Shown: positions 1 through 4,723 of the stretch, one piece after another | Layout of the letters: each line of letters starts with the position of its first letter | Position numbering within the stretch: the first letter of the stretch is position 1 | Source: Candidatus Roizmanbacteria bacterium | Lineage (GTDB): Bacteria > Patescibacteriota > Microgenomatia > UBA1406 > GWC2-37-13 | Length of the DNA stretch: 7,001 nt | Direction: 5' to 3' | Assembly: GCA_026395455.1 (NCBI GenBank) | Contig: JAPLYR010000108.1 | Span: 1 to 7,001 of the forward strand | Notes under the pieces: generated by a model | What the model was told of the DNA's origin: nothing | Database searches by the model: none | Seen by the model: the letters and a program-made list of their open reading frames with translations, nothing else | Program-made: the position numbers and the translations under genes

Positions 1-5
1 ACCTA

Positions 6-34
6 TTGCTATTTGTTGTGAAGATGTTTATTAT
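6..34 (+). promoter_or_regulatory. Putative dnaA promoter
   Basis: A -35-like TTGCTA (6-11) and a -10-like TATTAT (29-34) are separated by 17 bp. The -35 matches TTGACA at 4 of 6 positions and the -10 matches TATAAT at 5 of 6. Transcription would start near 41, inside the inverted DnaA-box pair at 36-54, giving a leader of about 30 nt. A second -10-like hexamer, TATACA (58-63), sits 7 nt before the dnaA ATG and could instead give a leaderless message. Inferred from sequence alone. Confidence 0.45.
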
Positions 35-35
35 T

Positions 36-54
36 TGTGGATAAGTTATCCACA
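36..54. promoter_or_regulatory. Perfect inverted pair of DnaA boxes
   Basis: TGTGGATAA (36-44) and TTATCCACA (46-54) are two exact consensus DnaA boxes in head-to-head orientation, separated by one G. A weaker box-like TTATACACG (57-65, two mismatches) follows. The pair lies between the proposed dnaA -10 element and the dnaA ATG. DnaA binding here could therefore repress dnaA, a known autoregulatory arrangement, and the site could also form the upstream part of a bipartite origin. The boxes are directly visible; the regulatory role is inferred. Confidence 0.85.
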
Positions 55-64
55 TTTTATACAC
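51..64 (+). repeat. 14-bp direct repeat, copy 1 (upstream of dnaA)
   Basis: CACATTTTATACAC at 51-64 is repeated exactly at 1455-1468 on the other side of dnaA. This copy begins inside the second consensus DnaA box and covers most of the degenerate box TTATACACG. The repeat is probably part of the DnaA-binding architecture rather than a mobile-element trace. Confidence 0.8.
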
Positions 65-70
65 GGGTCT

Positions 71-1387
71 ATGTTACAATCCACCTGGAAAGGGTTTTTA
101 GAATTCTACGGAGGGCACTCAACAAAAAACTCCGTTCTGCTATCTCTTCTTAATCAAACAGTCCTACACGAGGTGACAGACTCTAAAGTTGTCATTATTA
201 CTGACAGCCAGGGGATGAGCTCGTTTTTCGTTGGAAAAAAAACCGATATTGAACTTGCTCTTTCTGCCTACTTTAAAAAAAGCATGCATGTGGAATTTAT
301 CATAAAACAGCGGACAAAAAGAAAGGAAGAGCCCCTCCTCACCTATGAACCCCCTATCGAAGATTTGTTTGGAAGGGCGGGGTTAAATAGTAAATATACA
401 TTTGAAAATTTTGCGGTATCTTCTTCTAACAATGTTGCCTTTGCCGCTGCTCAGGCTGTTTCCCAAGACCCAGGGCGTTCGTACAACCCGCTATTTTTTT
501 ATGGGGGTGTTGGGGTAGGGAAGACCCACCTTGCCCAGGCTGCTGCACGAACTGTGCTCGAAAGAAACCAAGAAAGCAAAATACTCTTTTGCCCAGGAGA
601 TAAATTTACAAATGAGCTTATTGAATCAATTCAAAACAAAACAACCCAACAATTTAGAAAAAAATATAGATATCTCCACATTTTGATTGTGGATGATATC
701 CAGTTTATTGCAGGAAAACAAACCATACAGGAAGAATTTTTTCACACGTTTAATAGTATCGTTGGCGCAGGGGGACAGGTAATTTTAACCTCAGACAGAC
801 CCCCCCACGAAATAAAAAATCTCGAAGACCGTCTCCGCTCCCGTTTTTCCGGTGGGTTAATAGTAGACCTTCAATCTCCTGATTTTGAGTTAAGAACGGC
901 AATCCTTCTTATAAAAGCTAAGGAAAAAAATATAAAAATTCAGATGGAGGCGGCAAAGGTGGTGGCAGAGCAAATAAGTGACACACGAGCTCTTGAGGGA
1001 ACGCTTCTTTCCCTTTATGCTCGAATCTTAGGAAAAAAAGAGGAGATTGATCTGGAGGAGATAGACCTTTATTTCCAAGGAACAACAGATAAAAAAATGA
1101 AGAGAGTGTCTCCACAAGATGTTATTCATGCCGTGTGTTCTTACTACGGAATAAAGCCAACAGTAATAAAAAGTGCAATACGCTCTGATGCGATCGCTTT
1201 CCCTCGGCAGATTATTATGTATATATTAAGAAAAGAGCTCCATATGAAATATGAAGAAATTGCTCTAACTCTCAGGAGAAAGGATCACACCACCATTATG
1301 TATGCCTACGAAAAGATAAATGGGATGTGTATGAAAGATCCTTCTCTTTCAGAACAGATTGGTAGAATAGTCCATTCACTATCATGA
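71..1387 (+). CDS. dnaA: Chromosomal replication initiator protein DnaA
   Basis: DnaA is the AAA+ ATPase that binds DnaA boxes, opens the origin and helps load the replicative helicase. The 438-residue protein has a divergent N-terminal domain I (about 1-80) and a very short linker. The AAA+ core carries Walker A GGVGVGKTHL (145-154), Walker B IVDDIQF with Asp208-Asp209, sensor I LTSDRPP (239-245), box VII DRLRSRF with a candidate arginine finger at Arg258, and a sensor-II-like arginine in TRALEG (Arg306). The C-terminal helix-turn-helix domain contains the DnaA signature RRKDHTT (402-408). The start is taken as ATG at 71. An in-frame TTG at 35 would add 12 residues encoded by the DnaA-box palindrome and is unlikely. 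No Shine-Dalgarno sequence precedes the ATG. The stop is TGA. dnaN follows after 124 bp. The length is slightly below that of most DnaA proteins because domain II is almost absent. Confidence 0.97.
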   Translation: MLQSTWKGFLEFYGGHSTKNSVLLSLLNQTVLHEVTDSKVVIITDSQGMSSFFVGKKTDIELALSAYFKKSMHVEFIIKQRTKRKEEPLLTYEPPIEDLFGRAGLNSKYTFENFAVSSSNNVAFAAAQAVSQDPGRSYNPLFFYGGVGVGKTHLAQAAARTVLERNQESKILFCPGDKFTNELIESIQNKTTQQFRKKYRYLHILIVDDIQFIAGKQTIQEEFFHTFNSIVGAGGQVILTSDRPPHEIKNLEDRLRSRFSGGLIVDLQSPDFELRTAILLIKAKEKNIKIQMEAAKVVAEQISDTRALEGTLLSLYARILGKKEEIDLEEIDLYFQGTTDKKMKRVSPQDVIHAVCSYYGIKPTVIKSAIRSDAIAFPRQIIMYILRKELHMKYEEIALTLRRKDHTTIMYAYEKINGMCMKDPSLSEQIGRIVHSLS

Positions 1388-1402
1388 TACACACTATCCA
1401 CA
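1385..1402 (+). promoter_or_regulatory. Two tandem DnaA-box-like sites
   Basis: TGATACACA (1385-1393, two mismatches to TTATCCACA) is directly followed by CTATCCACA (1394-1402, one mismatch). The first overlaps the dnaA TGA stop. They lie in the same orientation as the boxes at 1461-1477. The second is a credible site; the first is weak alone and gains support only from its abutting position. Confidence 0.55.
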
Positions 1403-1454
1403 CACACAATACACATGCCCCTGTTTCGTTTTGTCTTGTGTTGAAAAGAAGAAA

Positions 1455-1468
1455 CACATTTTATACAC
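1455..1468 (+). repeat. 14-bp direct repeat, copy 2 (downstream of dnaA)
   Basis: Second exact copy of CACATTTTATACAC, the first being at 51-64. It runs into the pair of DnaA-box-like sites just before the CTA-triplet run, so the same short module flanks dnaA on both sides. Confidence 0.8.
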
Positions 1469-1477
1469 TTATGCACA
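1461..1477 (+). promoter_or_regulatory. Overlapping DnaA boxes next to the DnaA-trio
   Basis: TTATACACT (1461-1469, two mismatches) and TTATGCACA (1469-1477, one mismatch) share one base and point toward the CTA triplets starting at 1482. A box ending a few bases before the trio is where DnaA would be loaded to extend a filament onto single-stranded trio DNA. The spacing to the trio is 4 bp. Confidence 0.65.
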
Positions 1478-1481
1478 CACT

Positions 1482-1496
1482 CTACTACTACTAATT
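1482..1496 (+). promoter_or_regulatory. DnaA-trio-like repeat
   Basis: CTACTACTACTAATT is four CTA triplets followed by ATT. The complementary strand read 3' to 5' is GAT-GAT-GAT-GAT-TAA, which fits the DnaA-trio consensus 3'-[G/A]A[T/A]-5' known from bacterial origins. It sits between DnaA boxes and an A/T-only tract, the expected position. Confidence 0.7.
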
Positions 1497-1511
1497 TATA
1501 TATAACTAAAT
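1492..1511. other. AT-rich DNA unwinding element
   Basis: Positions 1492-1505 contain only A and T, and C1506 is the sole G/C base before the dnaN ATG at 1512. The tract directly follows the trio and is the likely first-melting region. It also contains TATATA (1499-1504), 7 nt before the dnaN start, which could act as a -10 element, so the two functions cannot be separated by eye. Confidence 0.6.
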
Positions 1512-2609
1512 ATGCAGATAACAACAAATAAGGAAAACCTTTTAAAAGCAATAACGCAAGCAAGTAGATTTACCTCCTCTCGCGTAGGAGCAACAGCAGG
1601 ACTGCAAGGAGTTCTTTTCCAAAATAAAAACAAGAGGTTGAATATTTATTCAACAAACCTTAATACCTTTTTTCACACATCCCTCGATTCAACAGAAGAG
1701 GAGGAAATTAAGTTTTTACTTGACCCACATAAAATAACAGAGTTTATATCCCTATTGAATGATGGGGAGATAATCCTTTTACTTGAGAAAGAAAGAATTA
1801 TCATTTCCCAGAAGAAGACAAAGGGAACATTTTCTTTTCTTTCTCATTCAGATTTTCCCACCCCTCCTCTCGTAGAGGGAGAGGGTCAGACAATCGACGT
1901 TAAGAAGTTTGAAGATCTTATTTCGCTTGTTTTGTTCTCTGCCTCAAGAGATCTTTCCCGGCCGGTATTAAGTGGAATTAATTTTGTTGAAAAAGATGGA
2001 GACATGGACATTGTTGCAACAGACGGGTTTCGTCTCTCCCTATTTCACATGAAGAATGAATTAAACATGAAGTCAATGCTCATACCCGCCGACTTTTTGC
2101 TTGAGCTCTTAAGAAATATTAAAGAGAAAAAAACAATCACAATGAACTATCTTAATAGTGAAAAAATGGTTTATTTTAAGACAGATAATGATGAGTATTA
2201 CACAAGACTTATTGAGGGAGACTTTCCTCCGTATGAAAGAGTTATTCCAGTTGAGAAAAAAACAACAATCACTGTGGAGAAAGCAGACCTTATCAGAAAT
2301 GTAAAACTTATTTCTGTATTTGCACGAGATTTTTCCAGCATTATCATCTGTCAATTTAAAAAAGGTGAGCTTATTCTTTCTCCAAAGATTGAAGGAGGAG
2401 CTGAAAACACAACAACCCAAGAAATTGATTTTGAGGGAGAAGAAATGAGGGTCGCCTTTAACTTTAAATTTCTACTCGAGTTTTTAAACACAGTAAACGA
2501 AGACAAGGTGATAATAGAACTATTAAGACCAGATGCCCCAGTCGTTCTAAAGACAAAGAAAGAGAAAGATTATTTACACATCATAATGCCTGTAAGAATT
2601 CAGGAGTGA
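1512..2609 (+). CDS. dnaN: DNA polymerase III beta subunit (sliding clamp)
   Basis: DnaN forms the dimeric ring that tethers DNA polymerase III and other replication and repair factors to DNA. The 365-residue length fits the three-domain clamp fold. Family landmarks are the N-terminal MQITTNKENLLKAI, RPVLSGI (150-156), ATDGFRLS (169-176), LIEGDFPPYERVIP (233-246), FNFKFLLEFL (316-325) and a C-terminal MPVRI (359-363), which corresponds to the region lining the protein-binding pocket. The sequence between about 40 and 120 is divergent. The ATG is the natural start for the family and sits at the edge of the AT-rich unwinding tract, with no Shine-Dalgarno sequence. The gene probably depends on read-through from dnaA or on the TATATA hexamer just upstream. 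It ends in tandem TGA codons and overlaps the convergent RNase H gene by 10 bp. Confidence 0.96.
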   Translation: MQITTNKENLLKAITQASRFTSSRVGATAGLQGVLFQNKNKRLNIYSTNLNTFFHTSLDSTEEEEIKFLLDPHKITEFISLLNDGEIILLLEKERIIISQKKTKGTFSFLSHSDFPTPPLVEGEGQTIDVKKFEDLISLVLFSASRDLSRPVLSGINFVEKDGDMDIVATDGFRLSLFHMKNELNMKSMLIPADFLLELLRNIKEKKTITMNYLNSEKMVYFKTDNDEYYTRLIEGDFPPYERVIPVEKKTTITVEKADLIRNVKLISVFARDFSSIIICQFKKGELILSPKIEGGAENTTTQEIDFEGEEMRVAFNFKFLLEFLNTVNEDKVIIELLRPDAPVVLKTKKEKDYLHIIMPVRIQE

Positions 2610-3019
2610 TGAGGGTCAAGACATTCCTTCACTAAAGCGTCAGCTTCTTGATTGTATTCCCTCAATACGTGCTTATAAGAAATAGGGATATTGAGTTGTT
2701 GTTCCAACGAGCGAATTTCAAAAACAAAAGAGCGTATTGCTTCATTTTTTACCTTATAAAGGCCATTAAGCTGATTTACCAATAAAAGGGAGTCTGAAAT
2801 AAACGATAGGGAAGAAAAGGAAAGTTTTTTCTTAAGATGAAGAAGTGTCTGAAGAGCATTTTTAACCCCGGTATACTCAGCAAAATTATTTGTTTGATTA
2901 CCAAGAAAGAAAAACTTTTTTTCTATTATTGATTTATCATCCCTTGAAATAATATATGCGCACGCAGCGGGCCCAGGGTTATTAAGAGATCCTCCATCAG
3001 TATGAATTGTAAGATGCAT
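2600..3019 (-). CDS. rnhA: Ribonuclease HI family protein
   Basis: A type 1 RNase H that cuts the RNA strand of RNA-DNA hybrids, for example R-loops and primer remnants. The 139-residue protein shows the DEDD active site: Asp8 in TDGGS, Glu48 in FAEYTG, Asp76 in ISDSLL and Asp127 in NQEADAL. His117 lies in the flexible-loop region. The segment NQLNG-YKVKN (82-92) passes directly to the next helix, so the basic protrusion of the E. coli enzyme appears absent, as in the shorter archaeal and Bacillus-type RNase HI proteins. The start lies 8 nt after the upstream gene's TAA, so the two are probably co-transcribed. There is no Shine-Dalgarno sequence, but TATAAT (3027-3032) sits 7 nt before the ATG. 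The 3' end overlaps dnaN by 10 bp. Near an origin, a role in R-loop removal is plausible but not shown. Confidence 0.93.
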   Translation of the reverse strand: MHLTIHTDGGSLNNPGPAACAYIISRDDKSIIEKKFFFLGNQTNNFAEYTGVKNALQTLLHLKKKLSFSSLSFISDSLLLVNQLNGLYKVKNEAIRSFVFEIRSLEQQLNIPISYKHVLREYNQEADALVKECLDPHHS

Positions 3020-3026
3020 GAAGTCT

Positions 3027-3032
3027 ATTATA
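3027..3032 (-). promoter_or_regulatory. -10-like TATAAT before rnhA
   Basis: A perfect TATAAT lies 7 nt before the rnhA ATG and overlaps the stop codons of the upstream gene. No -35 element is recognisable at 16-18 bp upstream. It could be a chance product of the TATAATAG stop region or an internal promoter giving a leaderless rnhA message. It is listed because the same geometry recurs at other genes in the window. Confidence 0.3.
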
Positions 3033-3891
3033 GCTCACCAAGTTGTTCTTTTTTTGTCGTTTCTTCTTTTACAAGATTAAGAAATCTCTCAGTAGAAGAA
3101 AGTCTTCTGTGTCCGACTATTTTAGCTATATATTCAAGTGATGCCCCACTTACTATCTGTTGAGCAATAAAAGTATTTCTTAAATCATTAACTGTTGCTT
3201 TTTGAATCTCTACTTCTCTAAAACAACGATTAATAATCTGTCTGATATTTCTAATAAGAATTGACTTTCCACTTCGAGTTATAAATAATGGATCCTCTAC
3301 CTTTCCTTCTTCTCTGACCTTAACATATTCACTTATTGCTTTTTTTACTGATTTATTAAGAGGAATTTCTCTGATTGGGGTTTTTCCATAGCTTTTGATA
3401 TGAAGAGTTGTTTCTGTTACATCTCCTAATTTAAGACCAGCAAGCTCTCCAATTTTTATACCTGTCTGAAGAAGGACCTCAATTAAAGCATATGTTCTTG
3501 GGTCATCTTTTGCAAAATCACGTAAAGCGTGGTATTCAAGCTTGCTTAATATGCGAGGAGGGGTCTGGCTGTATTTTGGATGAGAGACGTCAAGGGCTGG
3601 GTTCTGGTCAATTTTTTGACTATTCTTAAGGAACCTGAAGAAGGTTCTAATGGAGTTGAGTTTTCTTGATGCAGATTTCTTTGTATATCCATCCTTTAAA
3701 AGCTTAGCAATAAAACCATCAATATCTTCTTTTTTAATGTCTCTTACATCACTTTTTTCCACGCTTGAAAGGAAGCCAACAAATTGCTCAAGATCTTTTT
3801 TATAGGCAATGAGTGTAAATGAGGATTTCCCTTGTGAGGAAAGGTGTTGTATGAACTCTGTTATAAGGGTTCGAATAGCGGTAAATTCCAT
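3028..3891 (-). CDS. Xer-like tyrosine recombinase with substituted catalytic residues
   Basis: The fold is clearly that of XerC/XerD integrases: an N-terminal SAM-like core-binding domain (about 1-100) and a C-terminal catalytic domain. Using the 293-residue numbering from an upstream ATG at 3909, TGIKIGEL carries Lys152 where Xer proteins have the first catalytic Arg. Lys176 occupies the catalytic-Lys position. NDLRN has Asn241 in place of the HxxR histidine but keeps Arg244. GHRRLSSTERF keeps His267 and has Phe276 where the nucleophilic Tyr belongs, at the normal 9-residue spacing. No other Tyr follows, so strand cleavage is not expected. A structural or DNA-binding role, for example in origin or chromosome organisation, is possible; lineage decay is the alternative. 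The reading frame is intact. The start is set at the ATG at 3891 (287 aa), because the ATG at 3909 lies upstream of the -10 element. rnhA follows after 8 nt. Confidence 0.9.
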   Translation of the reverse strand: MEFTAIRTLITEFIQHLSSQGKSSFTLIAYKKDLEQFVGFLSSVEKSDVRDIKKEDIDGFIAKLLKDGYTKKSASRKLNSIRTFFRFLKNSQKIDQNPALDVSHPKYSQTPPRILSKLEYHALRDFAKDDPRTYALIEVLLQTGIKIGELAGLKLGDVTETTLHIKSYGKTPIREIPLNKSVKKAISEYVKVREEGKVEDPLFITRSGKSILIRNIRQIINRCFREVEIQKATVNDLRNTFIAQQIVSGASLEYIAKIVGHRRLSSTERFLNLVKEETTKKEQLGEL

Positions 3892-3899
3892 GGTCCTAT

Positions 3900-3928
3900 A
3901 ATATAACATATACGTACAAAAAAAGCAA
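3900..3928 (-). promoter_or_regulatory. Promoter of the xer-like / rnhA pair
   Basis: On the minus strand TTGCTT (3923-3928) is followed after exactly 17 bp by TATATT (3900-3905), preceded by TGT as an extended -10. This is the most convincing promoter in the window. It lies in the 77-bp gap after the flavoprotein gene. Transcription would start at about 3892-3894, 1-3 nt before the ATG at 3891, giving an almost leaderless message. It excludes the upstream ATG at 3909 as the start. Confidence 0.6.
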
Positions 3929-3968
3929 GAGCATGCGTATTTTATGAAGAAACTATGGGTTTTTTAGT

Positions 3969-4685
3969 TTAGTATTTTTCGAAAAATAATCTATCTTTTG
4001 AAACACCTCTCGAGAGAAGAAGAAGGCGAAGGGATTCAATAACTGTGCGTGAACCACACAAATAATATTCATCCTCTGGTTTTACAATGGGTTTAACCGA
4101 GTCCCACACAGTATCAATATGTCCTGAGCGGTAATACTGCAGTAAATCTGCGGGAATTGAGGAGAATGAGTCCTGCTGAGATAGACAATAGGAGAATGTA
4201 AATGAAGGATTTGAGTGTTTGAGGCTAAACAACTCTTCAAACATGTAGGTTTCGGATAGGTTTTTTAACCCCCAAAAGAGAGACCTGTTTGTAGTTAGGT
4301 GATCTTTTGAGGCTAAAATACTTCGAATAGGGGCAAACCCAGTTCCAGTTACCATATAAACCTTATTAGATGGTGTTTTTTGTTCAGAAAACAATCCTGC
4401 CGGGCCTGAGATATCAATATTATCTCCAATCTTGAGGCTTCGGATATATTCGGAGGCAACGCCTCCAGGGACAAATTTAATAAGAAGTTCAAAGACATTT
4501 TTATTGCTATTTGTTCCTGCCAAAGAGTAGAGCCTTTTAAGAGGTGTGGGGGAATTGGGAACGGTTAATATAACATATTGACCAGGATTAAATTCAAATC
4601 CCTCTCCCTCAACATAAAAAAACATATGAGCTACATCTGGAGCTACTAATTTTTTTGAAGAAAGGAATGCCTTTGTTTGTTTCAT
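3969..4685 (-). CDS. Ferredoxin-NADP reductase-type FAD/NAD(P)-binding oxidoreductase
   Basis: A two-domain flavoprotein of the ferredoxin-NADP+ reductase superfamily that moves electrons between NAD(P)H and a one-electron carrier. The 238 residues comprise a FAD-binding barrel (about 1-100) with RLYSLA (51-56, the RxYS flavin motif) and GGVASEYI (74-81, phosphate-binding region), then an NAD(P) domain with VTGTGFAPI (112-120) and CGSRTVIESL (210-219). It ends in FFEKY, the aromatic C-terminus expected to stack on the flavin. There is no [2Fe-2S] domain, haem domain or membrane segment, so its partner must be another protein. The start is 9 nt after the upstream ATPase stop. It has no Shine-Dalgarno sequence, but TATAAT lies 8 nt before the ATG. 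The physiological partner cannot be told from the sequence, and the link to the neighbouring transport ATPase may be only operonic. Confidence 0.9.
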   Translation of the reverse strand: MKQTKAFLSSKKLVAPDVAHMFFYVEGEGFEFNPGQYVILTVPNSPTPLKRLYSLAGTNSNKNVFELLIKFVPGGVASEYIRSLKIGDNIDISGPAGLFSEQKTPSNKVYMVTGTGFAPIRSILASKDHLTTNRSLFWGLKNLSETYMFEELFSLKHSNPSFTFSYCLSQQDSFSSIPADLLQYYRSGHIDTVWDSVKPIVKPEDEYYLCGSRTVIESLRLLLLSRGVSKDRLFFEKY

Positions 4686-4693
4686 AAGGAGAT

Positions 4694-4723
4694 ATTATAA
4701 ATGAGAACGTTGGTTTATTTCAG
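4694..4723 (-). promoter_or_regulatory. Possible internal promoter before the flavoprotein gene
   Basis: CTGAAA (4718-4723) and TATAAT (4694-4699) are separated by 18 bp on the minus strand. The -10 is perfect and the -35 matches at 4 of 6 positions. The elements lie within the end of the upstream ATPase gene, and TATAAT includes its TAA stop. A start 6-8 nt downstream would make a leaderless transcript. The evidence is weak because part of the hexamer is forced by coding sequence. Confidence 0.35.

Larger units (their letters stand above)
1385..1511 (+). other. oriC: Candidate oriC: DnaA boxes, DnaA-trio and AT-rich unwinding element
   Basis: This covers the dnaA-dnaN gap plus the dnaA stop codon. 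From left to right it holds two abutting DnaA-box-like 9-mers (1385-1402), a spacer, two further box-like 9-mers overlapping by one base (1461-1477), a run of CTA triplets (1482-1493) and an A/T-only stretch leading to the dnaN ATG. This order matches the basal unwinding module described for Bacillus subtilis: DnaA boxes, then a DnaA-trio, then the unwinding region. With the upstream box pair at 36-54 it would form a bipartite origin around dnaA. No convincing separate dnaN promoter was found. The motifs are visible; origin function is inferred. Confidence 0.75.

Noticed and set aside
35..70. In-frame TTG start adding 12 residues to DnaA
   Set aside because: The extra codons coincide with the inverted DnaA boxes and degenerate box, which explains this DNA as regulatory. 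The ATG at 71 gives a normal domain I start.
800..806. Run of seven C in dnaA as a programmed frameshift or error site
   Set aside because: The frame continues through SDRPPHEI, a conserved DnaA segment, so no shift is needed.
2570..2578. TTATTTACA inside dnaN as a DnaA box
   Set aside because: Two mismatches at core positions, isolated within coding sequence, and easily expected by chance in AT-rich DNA.
1385..2609. UGA recoded as glycine (code 25, as in some CPR lineages)
   Set aside because: TGA ends dnaA, dnaN (twice in tandem) and rnhA at the expected family C-termini, and no in-frame TGA is needed inside any gene.
3892..3909. Upstream ATG at 3909 for the Xer-like gene
   Set aside because: It lies upstream of the -10 element (3900-3905), so a transcript from that promoter would begin after it. 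The ATG at 3891 also fits the usual Xer N-terminus.
3950..3970. Stem-loop AAACTA / TAGTTT after the flavoprotein gene as a terminator
   Set aside because: The stem is only 6 A/T-rich base pairs with a 9-nt loop and no following U-tract on the minus strand, and it overlaps the stop codon.
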